Assembly: GCA_020639115.1 (NCBI GenBank)
Contig: JACKHG010000016.1
Location: 1 to 64,000 of the forward strand
Direction: 5' to 3'
Length of the DNA: 64,000 nucleotides
From: Phycisphaerales bacterium
Lineage (GTDB): Bacteria; Planctomycetota; Phycisphaerae; UBA1845
A model generated the notes under the pieces. The model did no database searches. It was not told the DNA's origin and was given only the letters and a program-made list of their open reading frames with translations. Position numbers and translations under genes: made by a program. Below are positions 54,122-64,000 of the stretch, one piece after another (the first letter of the stretch is position 1; the number at the start of each line of letters is the position of its first letter).

Positions 54122-55699
54122 TTGATAACCGCGCTGGATTTTTCCCGGCTGCAAACACCTCCCCACCACGGTGACGTGCTCGTCGAGCCGGCGGCGGCGC
54201 AGCTCGCGGAGATGCTGGAGACGAACCGGCGGGCTCTGGCTGCGCTGGACGTGCGCCTCGGGGGCGAGCCGCTGAGCGAAATCCGGCGGAGGCTGCGCGC
54301 CGCGCTGGGTTTTGGTGAAGGGCCGCTGGTCGTCACCGGTCATCAGCCGGAGTTCATTCACGCCGGTGTCTGGGCGAAGCACGTGGTGGCGGTGCGGCTC
54401 GCCGAGGCGGTGGGGGGCTCGGCGGTCAACCTCGTCGTCGATCACGACGCTCCGCGCGTTTTTGCTTTCACCGTGCCCCGCGTGGAGGGCAGCCGCGTGC
54501 GCGGCGTCGCCCTGCGCTACGCCGACTGGCCGGCGGGTGCGGCGCTGGAAGGCCTGCCGGCGACGACGCCCGCGGCGGCTGACGGGCTGCGCGACGCCGT
54601 CGCGGAGGCGCTGGGCGCGCTGTACCCGCCGTCGCAGTTTCCCGCGTTCTGGAAAGCCTATCGGGAAACGCCCAACCCGGTGGATTGGGTCGATCAGGCG
54701 GTGGCTGGGCGGCGCGCGGTGGAGCAGCAGCTTGGCGTGGTGATTGCCGATCGCCGGGTGAGCACGAGTTGGTCGGGCCCGCTGCTCTGCACGCTGCTGG
54801 GTGATGCGTGCCGATTCGCCGCGGCGTACAACGCGGCGCTGTCGGACTATCGGGTTGCGCAGGGCATCGCGGGGACGCAACGGCCGATGCCCGATCTGGA
54901 CAGCGCCGGACCGCGGTGTGAGACGGCGCTGTGGATCTACCGGCTCGGTGCGCCGCGGCGCCGGCTCTTCGTTGAGAATTCCCAGGGGCGCATCCGCCTG
55001 TATGCGGGGGCCGAGCGCGTGGCCGAGTGGCCCGAGCGCGACACGGCGACGTGGGCGGCGCTCGCGCCGCGGCTTGCGGAACTCGCCGGGTGGGTGGTTC
55101 GCCCGCGGGCGCTGGTGCTCACGCTGTGGGCGCGGCTCGCGCTTGGCGACCTGTTCATCCACGGGATCGGGGGCGCGAAGTACGACCGCATCACCGACGA
55201 GCTGATCCGCCGGTACTTCGGCGTCGAGCCGCCGCACATGGCGTGCGTGTCGGCGACGCTGCGCCTGCCGCTGCCCGGCGCGCGGCGCCGCGCCGACGAG
55301 CTGAAACGCGCGTACCGGGCTGCGCAGCACGCAGCCCGCGACATGCGCTTCAACCCCGAACGGCATCTTCCGGCAGAGGTCGTGGAGGCGGACGTGCAGC
55401 GCAAACGTGCCGCGGTGGCTGAAGCGCAGCGCCTGCGCCGGGACGAGCCCGCCAATCACCTTCGTCGCCGCGAGGTCTTTCGGGAGATCCGGGCGCTGAA
55501 CGCCGCGCTGACCGCGCGTTTTCCCGAGGCGGTGACCGCTGCGGATGACGCCCTGCGGGAGCAGCAGCGGACGCTGCAGGCGCACGCCGTCGCGAGCAGC
55601 CGCGAGTACTTCTTCGCGATGCACCGCCGCGCCGACCTCGCCTTGCTCCTGGAAAACCTCCCGCAGGTGACGCAACTGCGCTCTGCCACTATAGTGTGA
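54122..55699 (+). CDS. Hypothetical protein with BshC-like N-terminal motifs
   Basis: 525 residues. It begins 6 nt after the glycosyltransferase stop; the start given is TTG 54122, without a clear ribosome-binding site, so the true start is uncertain. VVTGHQPEFIHAGVWAKHV at 71-88 and the VDHD at 106-109 resemble the substrate loop TGQQ-x-G-x-x-x-GP-x-x-x-x-K and the DHD of BshC, the cysteine-adding enzyme of bacillithiol synthesis. The C-terminal part has long helices, as in the BshC coiled coil. Overall identity appears low. It may be a diverged BshC or a relative of other function; bshA and bshB are not in the window. Confidence 0.6.
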   Translation: MITALDFSRLQTPPHHGDVLVEPAAAQLAEMLETNRRALAALDVRLGGEPLSEIRRRLRAALGFGEGPLVVTGHQPEFIHAGVWAKHVVAVRLAEAVGGSAVNLVVDHDAPRVFAFTVPRVEGSRVRGVALRYADWPAGAALEGLPATTPAAADGLRDAVAEALGALYPPSQFPAFWKAYRETPNPVDWVDQAVAGRRAVEQQLGVVIADRRVSTSWSGPLLCTLLGDACRFAAAYNAALSDYRVAQGIAGTQRPMPDLDSAGPRCETALWIYRLGAPRRRLFVENSQGRIRLYAGAERVAEWPERDTATWAALAPRLAELAGWVVRPRALVLTLWARLALGDLFIHGIGGAKYDRITDELIRRYFGVEPPHMACVSATLRLPLPGARRRADELKRAYRAAQHAARDMRFNPERHLPAEVVEADVQRKRAAVAEAQRLRRDEPANHLRRREVFREIRALNAALTARFPEAVTAADDALREQQRTLQAHAVASSREYFFAMHRRADLALLLENLPQVTQLRSATIV

Positions 55700-55776
55700 A
55701 CCCTAGCCGCCCCGGTGGGGGGCGCTGACCGCACCACGATCCGACGCGCGCCGTCGGCCCGGCCCGGGAGACGCAC

Positions 55777-56178
55777 ATGAGCACTGGCGACGGACCCAAG
55801 ATCCACATCGACTCCGACTGGAAGGCCGAAGCCGAGCGGGAGAAAGAACGACTCGCCGAGCAGGAGGCCCAGCAGCCGCAGCAAGAAGCGCTCGGCGAGG
55901 TCACCTTCGTGCACCTGATCAACATGCTGGCGATGCAGGCGGCGGTGGCGCTGGGCGGCATGCGCGGTCCCAACGGCGAGGCGATTCCGCCCGACCCCGA
56001 GCTGGCCCGCTTCCACATCGACATGCTCGGCCTGCTCGAAAAGAAAACGGCGGGCAACCTCGAGGATGACGAGAAGAAAATGCTCACCGGCGTGCTTCAC
56101 GAGCTGCGCTCGTCGTACGTGCATCTCATGGACGCGCTGGTCAAGCACGCCGCCGGCCAGGGTCCGCAAAAATCCTAG
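55777..56178 (+). CDS. DUF1844 protein
   Basis: 133 residues. Acidic N-terminus followed by the DUF1844 helical core: VTFVHLINMLAMQAAVALGG, then RFHIDMLGLLEKKTAGNLED and LRSSYVHLMDALVK. Small cytoplasmic protein of unknown function in several phyla. ATG 55777, with the rhomboid gene 52 nt downstream. Confidence 0.85.
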   Translation: MSTGDGPKIHIDSDWKAEAEREKERLAEQEAQQPQQEALGEVTFVHLINMLAMQAAVALGGMRGPNGEAIPPDPELARFHIDMLGLLEKKTAGNLEDDEKKMLTGVLHELRSSYVHLMDALVKHAAGQGPQKS

Positions 56179-56230
56179 AGCAAGCTCTGTTTGTCTGTAG
56201 CGGATCCGAGATTCAAAAGGCGCGCCGGCC

Positions 56231-57427
56231 ATGCTGCTGCCCATCCGCACTGAAACCTCCGTCCGTCACGCCCCGACGGCCAACGTCGCGCTCATCACGC
56301 TGAACATCGTCGTGTTCCTGGTGCTGGACTTCGGCCTGCGCCACTCCGCGGCGGACTTCAAGGAACGCTACTTCATCCTCGACGGCGAGGCACCCAAGCT
56401 CATCCAGTACATCACCTACCAGTTCTCCCACGCCGACACCTGGCACCTGCTGGGCAACATGTTGTTCCTGTGGGTCTTCGGCAACGCGGTCAACGCCAAA
56501 TTTGGCGATATCCCCTACGTGCTGTTTTACCTCGCCGGCGGTATTTTCTCGGCGATGGTCTTCACCGCCGTCGAACCCGGCGTCAGCCTGCTGGGCGCCA
56601 GCGGATCGATCGCGGCGGTGACGACCGCGTACCTCGTGCTGTTTCCCCGCAGCCACGTCACCGTGCTGTATTTCTTCTTCCTGATCGGTGTGATCAACGT
56701 GCCGGCCCCGCTCATGATCGTGGCGAAGATCGTGATCTGGGACAACCTGGTCGCGCCGATGATCGGCGGCGGGAGCAACGTGGCCCACGCGGCCCACATC
56801 GCGGGCTACCTCTTCGGCTTCATCGTGTCGCTGGTCATGCTGCTGATCCGGGCGCTGCCGCGCGACCAGTTCGACATGCTCGCCCTGTTCAAGCGCTGGA
56901 ACCAGCGTCGCGCATACACGGCGGCGCTGAACAACCCGGCGGCCCGGGCGCAGGCGCAGTACGGGCGCGTGGCCCGCGTCGCGCCGGCGGATCCGCGCCG
57001 CCAGGTGGAGTGGGAGCGGCAGCTCGACGAACGCACCGAACTCCGCGCCGCGATCGCCGGTCACCTCGAACGCGGCGACACCAAGGAGGCGACCGCGGCC
57101 TACGACCAGCTCGTGGCCCGCGATCCCGAGCAGTGTCTGCCCGCGGACCAGCAGATGGCCGTAGGCCGGGAGTACTACGCGAGCGGCCGCTTTCCCCAGG
57201 CGGCTGCCGCCTTCGAACGCTACCTCAACTGCTATCGTATGAATCCGGACGCCAACGAGGTGCGTCTGCTGCTGGGCATCATCAACGCCCGGGAGTTGCA
57301 GCAGTTCGAGGCGGCTGAAAAGCTCTTTCGCGAAGCGGTGGATCGGGCCACCAGCACGTCGCGGCGGGAGTTGGCCCAGCGCTGGCTTGATGAGGTGCGC
57401 ACGCTGCGCGGCGGTCTGGCGAGTTGA
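56231..57427 (+). CDS. Rhomboid-family intramembrane serine protease with C-terminal TPR domain
   Basis: 398 residues. Six or more membrane helices in 1-225. Catalytic motifs: HLLGNMLFLWVFG near 72, nucleophile Ser124 in GASGSIAA, and His189 in HIAGYLFG, the Ser/His dyad of rhomboids. It cleaves membrane proteins within the bilayer. Residues about 270-398 are soluble and helical with TPR-like repeats (YYASGRFPQAAAAFERYL). This extension probably selects or docks substrates. ATG 56231. Confidence 0.9.
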   Translation: MLLPIRTETSVRHAPTANVALITLNIVVFLVLDFGLRHSAADFKERYFILDGEAPKLIQYITYQFSHADTWHLLGNMLFLWVFGNAVNAKFGDIPYVLFYLAGGIFSAMVFTAVEPGVSLLGASGSIAAVTTAYLVLFPRSHVTVLYFFFLIGVINVPAPLMIVAKIVIWDNLVAPMIGGGSNVAHAAHIAGYLFGFIVSLVMLLIRALPRDQFDMLALFKRWNQRRAYTAALNNPAARAQAQYGRVARVAPADPRRQVEWERQLDERTELRAAIAGHLERGDTKEATAAYDQLVARDPEQCLPADQQMAVGREYYASGRFPQAAAAFERYLNCYRMNPDANEVRLLLGIINARELQQFEAAEKLFREAVDRATSTSRRELAQRWLDEVRTLRGGLAS

Positions 57428-57948
57428 GTCCGGGGCTGATCGCCGTTTTCACACCTGACGGGGCGGTCAGGACGCACATCCACGTTGCATCGGTTCCCGC
57501 AGTCAGTTTAACACCGCGGTCGCGACCCAACTGCAAGGGTACCTCGGTGGCCGCGGGTTGCTGTCGGCGTCCGGTTGGCGGCCTCCTGAATTGACACTAG
57601 AATGCTCGCGTTGCCGGTGGAGGGAGGATTCCTGCCTGTGGACCCTTACTTCGCTTCCCGGCAATGCGCCCGACGTGCACGTCCCTCGTGACCGGCTGGG
57701 CGGTATGGCGCGGAAACTGAAGACGCCGGGCACTGAACCTGGCCGGAACGACCGGCGCGTTGTGGACGCAAGCGCGGTTGAAGGTTCCGAAGCATCAATT
57801 TGAAGTCCGCAACGGCGGATATGAGTGGGAGTCTCCTTGCGCGCAGACCAAGCGTGCGGACGGGCGTGCCGACATGCACCGTCCGCAGGTGACTCGGGCA
57901 ATGCCTTGGAGGATCCATGGCGTGGTAAACAGACAGGAGAGCAGAATC
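57428..57948. other. 521-bp gene-free leader of the cytochrome lipoprotein gene
   Basis: No supported ORF. It contains the promoter candidate at 57575-57603 for the cytochrome gene, leaving an mRNA leader of about 340 nt. No strong hairpin apart from GC-rich patches. Confidence 0.45.
57575..57603 (+). promoter_or_regulatory. Sigma-70-like promoter candidate for the cytochrome lipoprotein gene
   Basis: TTGGCG (four of six to TTGACA), exactly 17 bp spacer, TAGAAT (five of six to TATAAT). Transcription would start near 57610. Confidence 0.4.
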
Positions 57949-58608
57949 ATGCAGATCAAGAACCTGATGGCGGTGCTGGCGTGCGGTGCGGCCGGTATGG
58001 CGGTACTGGCGGGCGTTGCGGGATGCCCCGGCCAGCAGCCGGTGACGTGCGGTGGCGCCGTCTGCGGCGCCGGGCAGGTGTGCGTCGACGACATGTGCGT
58101 CGCGGGCACCGAGTGCGGCTCGGACGTGTGCACCACCGGCGAAACGTGCGTCAACGACGCGTGTGTGGCGGACAGCGACCTGTGCGGCAATGACGTCTGT
58201 ACGACCGGCCAGACCTGCGTCAATGACGTGTGCGTCGACAACAGCAGCCTGTGCGGCAACGACGTGTGCGACGCCAACGAGGTGTGTGTGAACGACATGT
58301 GCGTGGTCGGCGTCGCGTGCGGCAACGACGTGTGCACGAACGGCGAGGCCTGCAACAACGGCGTGTGCGAGCCGGAGTCGACGGGTGGCGATGCAGCCGC
58401 CGGACAGGCGGTTTTCTCGGCGAACTGCCAGGCGTGTCACGCGGCTGACGGCAGTGGCGGCATCGGGCCGGACATTCGCGATTTCACGGCCCAGGAGGTC
58501 CAGGACGGCTTCAACAGCGCCGCGATCCACTCGTCGCTGACGGTCACGCTGACGGCGCAGGATTTCGCGGACATTTCGGCGTTCCTGGATACGTCGGCGT
58601 CCAGCTAG
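57949..58608 (+). CDS. Lipoprotein with Cys-rich repeats and a C-terminal c-type heme domain
   Basis: 219 residues from ATG 57949, behind GGAGAG. Lipobox GVAGC, lipidated at Cys26. Residues 34-140 are five tandem units of about 20 residues with the pattern CGxDVCxxGxxCVNDxC, disulfide-rich and reminiscent of EGF-like spacers. Residues about 147-219 form a cytochrome c class I-like domain with heme site CQACH (Cys160, Cys163, His164). No Met occurs after the heme site; His194 lies where the distal ligand could be. Probably a cell-envelope electron carrier on a rigid stalk. The heme type and redox role are inferred. Confidence 0.85.
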   Translation: MQIKNLMAVLACGAAGMAVLAGVAGCPGQQPVTCGGAVCGAGQVCVDDMCVAGTECGSDVCTTGETCVNDACVADSDLCGNDVCTTGQTCVNDVCVDNSSLCGNDVCDANEVCVNDMCVVGVACGNDVCTNGEACNNGVCEPESTGGDAAAGQAVFSANCQACHAADGSGGIGPDIRDFTAQEVQDGFNSAAIHSSLTVTLTAQDFADISAFLDTSASS

Positions 58609-58687
58609 ATGCGACCGGTGAAAGGCTGACGGCCCAGCCGCCGGTTCTGGCGGGCCCAGGGCCTTTCGAGATTTCGAGAGAACGTGT

Positions 58688-58723
58688 CGGGGCGGCCCGT
58701 GCTGGGTCGCCCCGGCTTTCTTT
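58688..58723 (+). terminator. Terminator of the cytochrome lipoprotein gene
   Basis: 11-bp stem CGGGGCGGCCC / GGGTCGCCCCG with one G-U pair and a 5-nt loop, followed by GCTTTCTTTCC. Lies 80 nt after the stop. Confidence 0.65.
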
Positions 58724-58857
58724 CCGGCTTGCCGGGGCTGACAATGCGGGGGCAGGGGGCTTGAAGTGTTCTCCGGGCGGCGTGTGCCTCGGGGGCGGTT
58801 AGCGGCCCATAATCCGCTAAGTTCTTATGAAACAAGGTCCGGCCGACCAGCCACCCC

Positions 58858-58886
58858 TTGTCATTTGCCCATTTTGCGGCTATAAA
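58858..58886 (+). promoter_or_regulatory. Strong sigma-70-like promoter of fusA
   Basis: -35 TTGTCA (five of six) and -10 TATAAA (five of six) with the ideal 17-bp spacer. Predicted start of transcription is near 58893, giving a leader of about 275 nt. Confidence 0.7.
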
Positions 58887-59168
58887 ACTGGGCTGTGGGA
58901 GCGGAACACGCCTCCGGACTGACCGGTGGCCACCGGTCACGGAACTCCGCAGACTACTGAGCATGCCACCGGACGCGACGGAGCGGTGCGGAACTTCCGC
59001 AAGCCCGCTCGGTCGAGCGGTCGATGAGCATCAGCGCGTGCACTGCGTGGGAGCGGTGCACCTACGGGCCGCACTCTGTGAGATTTCGGCCTGCCAGCGG
59101 CTGGCGGGCGATGGGACGAGGTTTCGGCGCCGATCCGGGCCGAGGCCGGTTGAACAAGAGCAGCAGTC

Positions 59169-61263
<2,095 letters not shown>

Positions 61264-61399
61264 CGGCTGAGTCCGAGTGATGATTCAAGCACGCGGCGTC
61301 GTCAGGCTGGTCCTGGCGGCGCCGCTTTTTTTGTTTCGTGTGCACGCGGCGTCTGCAGTCGGGGAGTCAGATCGGGGCGCACGGCGTCTGGGCGCCCGG

Positions 61400-61924
61400 C
61401 TAGATGGGTCCGTTTTCCGGCCAGCCGGAGCGTCCCCACTTGAGCATTCCCAGTTCCTGAAACTCCGGGCCGATGCGGCGGATGAACGCCTGCAGTTGGC
61501 CGGTGTGATGCTGGATGTGGCGAATGTTGTAGATGTGCAGCTCGCCGCGGGAGAAGTCGCGCCGGGCGTGGCCGGAGGGGCCCGCCAGGGTCGCCGGCGT
61601 CTCCGCCGCGAGGTTCGTGCGCGCCTTGTCGCGGCAGGCCAGCGCGTACGCGACCAACTCATCGCGGTCGAAGCGCCGGCTGGGATATTCGTCGTCGAAC
61701 TCCTGCCAGCCAGCCGGGTGGCGCTCTCCCGGCTCGAACTGCTTCTCGTCCGGCGTCAGGTAGAGATCGGTGAAGCAGAGTGTGTGATACGCCACCTGCC
61801 AGAACGGGTACTTGCCGACGGGTTCGTCCCAGTGCGCGTCCGGGCACACGGTGAGGCTGTCGTGCAGCATGCCCAGGACAGCCTCGTACTGGCTGAGCAG
61901 GATCTCGTTCAGGTATTCGCTCAT
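61400..61924 (-). CDS. DinB-fold family protein
   Basis: 174 residues, four-helix bundle type. His47 (VAYHTLCFTDLYL), His136 and His140 (IRHIQHHTGQL) fit the metal-binding His triad of the DinB/YfiT superfamily. These are often thiol-dependent S-transferases. The actual substrate is unknown. Its thiol cofactor could be bacillithiol, given the BshC-like gene at 54.1 kb, but that link is speculative. GGAG about 9 nt before the ATG at 61924. Convergent with fusA. Confidence 0.87.
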   Translation of the reverse strand: MSEYLNEILLSQYEAVLGMLHDSLTVCPDAHWDEPVGKYPFWQVAYHTLCFTDLYLTPDEKQFEPGERHPAGWQEFDDEYPSRRFDRDELVAYALACRDKARTNLAAETPATLAGPSGHARRDFSRGELHIYNIRHIQHHTGQLQAFIRRIGPEFQELGMLKWGRSGWPENGPI

Positions 61925-62087
61925 CGCATCAGCTCCATCATACGTATCGAGGGTGTCACGGCCCGGACGACGCGATTGTTGCCGCGCATCGCTTAACGTG
62001 CAATGATCGCTCGCCGGACTCGACTAAACTACCGAGCGGGCCCGCCGGAGGGCACGCGGCGCCGGGCGGCATGACAAGGAGCACATC

Positions 62088-63377
62088 GTGGAATCGATCG
62101 CGAAGCGCGGGATGGGGGCACTGCTGTTGACGTTGCTGGCGGGCGCGCCGGCGTGGGCGGCTGACGGGGCGGGAAAATCGTCGGCGGAAGCCGACCGAGC
62201 GCCGGCCGTCGGCGATGCTGCGCCCGATTTCGCGCTCACGACGCTGGACGGCGCGACCATCCGGTTGTCCGAGCTGATCCGACAGGGGCCCGTCGTTCTC
62301 GTCGAGCTGCGCGGCTGGGTGGGCTACCAGTGTCCGGTCTGCAGCCGGCAGGTCGGCGATCTCGTCGCCCATGCCGCCGAGTTTCGCAAGGCGGGCGCCC
62401 GCGTTGTGCTGGTTTACCCAGGGCCGAAGGAGCAGGTCGGCGATCGCGCCCGGGAGTTCATGCGGGCGACCGAACTGCCCGACGGTTTCACGTTCGTCAC
62501 CGATCCGGACATGGCGTTCACCGGCTTCTGGGGATTGCGCTGGGCGGCGGACGGCGAAAACGCGTATCCCGCGACGTTCGTGATCGATCCGGCGGGCAAG
62601 GTGCGCTACGCCGAGATCAGCCACAGCCACGGCGGTCGCGCCTCCGCGGAGGACGTCCTGCGCGTGCTGGCGGACCCGGCGGTGCAGTCGTTGCCCAAGC
62701 AGCCCGTGGCTCAGCGGCAGTGGCTGGATGCGCTCAAGGCGCAGTTCATGCGCGTCGCTCCAGCCGAGCGGGTTGCGCTCTATGAACGCGGCATTCAGGA
62801 CGTGGCCCACTCCGGTGTTATGGAGAAAGCCAAGCGGGTCGGCGAGCCTGCGCCGGACTTCGACCTGCCCGACGCCCGCGGCCGGCACGTGCGGCTCAGC
62901 GACGCGCTGCGCGACCACCCGATCGTGCTGACGTGGTACCGGGGCGGCTGGTGCCCGTACTGCAACATCCAGTTGCGAGCGCTGCAGGAGCGTCTGGACG
63001 AGATTCACGCGCTGGGGGGCGAACTCTTCGCGATCACGCCGGAGCTTCCGGACGAGGCGCTCTCGACCGCCGAGAAGAACGCGCTGCAGTTCGTGGTGCT
63101 CAGTGACCTGGGCAACAAGGTGGCGGATGCGTACGGATTGCGTTACGAGCTTCCCGCGGACATCGTCGCGGCGCTCAAGGCCCATGTCGACCTCGCCGCG
63201 CGGAACGGTGATGCGACCGCAACGCTGCCTCTGGCGGCCACGTACGTGATCGATCAGCACGGCGTGATCCGCTACGCATTCGTGGATCCCGATTATCGCA
63301 AGCGTGCTGATCCGGAAGAAGTGCTGGACGCGCTGCGTACGCTGAAGAAGGAGAACGTACGTCCCCAAGGAATGTGA
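62088..63377 (+). CDS. Exported protein with two thioredoxin-fold (peroxiredoxin/AhpC-like) domains
   Basis: 429 residues from GTG 62088, AAGGAG 7 nt upstream. Signal peptide cleaved near AWAA/DG. Domain 1, about 40-195, has a redox pair Cys82-x-x-Cys85 (YQCPVCSRQV); domain 2, about 250-420, has Cys289-x-x-Cys292 (GGWCPYCNIQL). Both are AhpC/TSA-like redoxin folds with the PAPDFDLPD start. Two active sites in one polypeptide suggest a relay or two different partners. It acts in the periplasm or its planctomycete equivalent. Convergent with the next gene, 8 bp apart. Confidence 0.9.
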   Translation: MESIAKRGMGALLLTLLAGAPAWAADGAGKSSAEADRAPAVGDAAPDFALTTLDGATIRLSELIRQGPVVLVELRGWVGYQCPVCSRQVGDLVAHAAEFRKAGARVVLVYPGPKEQVGDRAREFMRATELPDGFTFVTDPDMAFTGFWGLRWAADGENAYPATFVIDPAGKVRYAEISHSHGGRASAEDVLRVLADPAVQSLPKQPVAQRQWLDALKAQFMRVAPAERVALYERGIQDVAHSGVMEKAKRVGEPAPDFDLPDARGRHVRLSDALRDHPIVLTWYRGGWCPYCNIQLRALQERLDEIHALGGELFAITPELPDEALSTAEKNALQFVVLSDLGNKVADAYGLRYELPADIVAALKAHVDLAARNGDATATLPLAATYVIDQHGVIRYAFVDPDYRKRADPEEVLDALRTLKKENVRPQGM

Positions 63378-63385
63378 GGCGGCGG

Positions 63386-64000
63386 CTACGGGTTCTCGGA
63401 GACCGCAGGATTTCCCTGCGGCAGCGGCTGATATTGCGGGTCCAGGCTTGCCGCCAGCTTGAAGTGTCGTAGGGCCGTGGCGCTGTCGCCCAGGTCTTGC
63501 AGGGCGCGGGCGAGGTTGAAGTGGGCGGCTGCGTGCGTGGGCTGCAGCTCGACCGCACGCCGGAGGTGATCGGCGGCCTCGTGGGCGCGGCCGGCCTGGA
63601 GCAGGGCGAGGCCCAGGTTGTTGTGCACGTCGGGATCGAGCGGCATCAGCGTCGCTGCGTCCGTGAACGCAGCGAGCGCGTCGGCCTCGCGTCCCAGCCG
63701 CGAGAGCATGATGCCGCGGTTGTAGTGCGCGGCGCCGAGGTTGGGGTCGAGTTCGCCGGCCTTCGTGAATTCCCTCAGGGCATCCTCGATGCGGCCCAGC
63801 TCCGCGAGCGCTCCGCCGAGCTGTGCGTGCGCACCGGCGAGTGCGGGATTCAAAGAAACCACCGCCGCCAGTTGCTCCGCAGCGGCTGGGAAGTCGCCGC
63901 GCATGAGCGCGACGGCTGCCCGCCCCTGGTGGGCTTCGAGGAGGTGGCTGCGGGCCTGCTGACTATCTCCGCCCGCGTTGGCGATCACCGCGGCGAAGTG
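63386..64000 (-). CDS. TPR protein, 5' end cut by the right window edge
   Basis: 204 residues visible to the stop at 63386; the frame stays open through base 64000, so the start lies outside. Five consecutive TPR units are visible (for example AHYNRGIMLSRLGREADALA, VHNNLGLALLQAGRAHEAAD, AHFNLARALQDLGDSATALR). The GTG at 63988 that would open a shorter protein has no support as a start. No enzymatic domain is visible in the part seen. Confidence 0.85.
   Translation of the reverse strand, partial: HFAAVIANAGGDSQQARSHLLEAHQGRAAVALMRGDFPAAAEQLAAVVSLNPALAGAHAQLGGALAELGRIEDALREFTKAGELDPNLGAAHYNRGIMLSRLGREADALAAFTDAATLMPLDPDVHNNLGLALLQAGRAHEAADHLRRAVELQPTHAAAHFNLARALQDLGDSATALRHFKLAASLDPQYQPLPQGNPAVSENP

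Larger units (their letters stand above)
58609..59168. other. 560-bp spacer carrying the fusA promoter and leader
   Basis: After the terminator at 58688-58723 the stretch holds the promoter at 58858-58886 and a leader of about 275 nt before fusA. Short ORFs in the leader are not supported. Confidence 0.5.

Overview
The window is about 65% GC chromosomal DNA that looks like a planctomycete, most likely of the Phycisphaerae type. The clues are several pseudopilins of the H-X9-DG kind, secreted proteins ending in dockerin-like Ca-binding repeats, two very large proteins built from repeats of the form DCNxNGxPDxCE, many TPR proteins, a split radical-B12 acyl-CoA mutase, and an EF-G with the HIDSGKT P-loop of the spdEFG1/mitochondrial EFG1 branch. 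This assignment is inference; there is no rRNA gene here. I saw no tRNA, rRNA, CRISPR array, insertion sequence, integrase or phage gene.

Layout. 1-8.0 kb (minus strand): a partial secA at the left edge, preceded by a small secreted ORF that may be a SecM-like arrest peptide, then a 1465-residue FG-GAP lipoprotein-like protein and a sulfatase-fold/TPR protein. 8.0-16 kb (plus): a long gene-free leader and two tandem paralogous secreted repeat proteins. 16-22.2 kb (plus): glyA, a lipoprotein, a thioredoxin/TPR protein, xseA and xseB in one run, then a FlgM-like anti-sigma factor. 22.2-24.6 kb (minus): a secreted TPR/HEAT protein. 24.9-33.1 kb (minus): seven genes reading acyl-CoA dehydrogenase x3, 3-hydroxyacyl-CoA dehydrogenase, enoyl-CoA hydratase, acyl-CoA mutase large subunit, and a fused B12-domain/MeaB-like GTPase. 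33-42 kb: upp, a phosphatase/cytochrome c'-like fusion, a DUF47-PiT phosphate uptake pair, a membrane protein, a UDP-sugar pyrophosphorylase and a Tat-exported DUF362 protein. 42.5-51.5 kb: pseudopilin genes, including a four-gene translationally coupled run at 47.8-51.5 kb, with a Nudix hydrolase, a class V aminotransferase and a dockerin-like secreted protein. 51.7-64 kb: infA, a TPR lipoprotein, a glycosyltransferase, a BshC-like protein, a DUF1844 protein, a rhomboid/TPR protein, a Cys-rich cytochrome lipoprotein, fusA with an apparent frameshift, a DinB-fold protein, a double thioredoxin-fold protein and a TPR protein cut by the right edge.

How genes work together. The 24.9-33.1 kb run forms a coherent route: the mutase carries Phe60 and Gln178 at the two substrate-selecting positions, the isobutyryl-CoA mutase signature rather than the methylmalonyl-CoA mutase one, and the neighbouring enzymes are those needed to take butyryl-CoA to acetoacetyl-CoA. 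The DUF47-PiT pair should import phosphate. The pseudopilin run probably supplies minor subunits of a type II secretion or type IV pilus-like machine, perhaps the one exporting or displaying the large repeat proteins. Short tandem repeats, mostly of 7 bp, sit in several small intergenic gaps, two of them inside the acyl-CoA operon.
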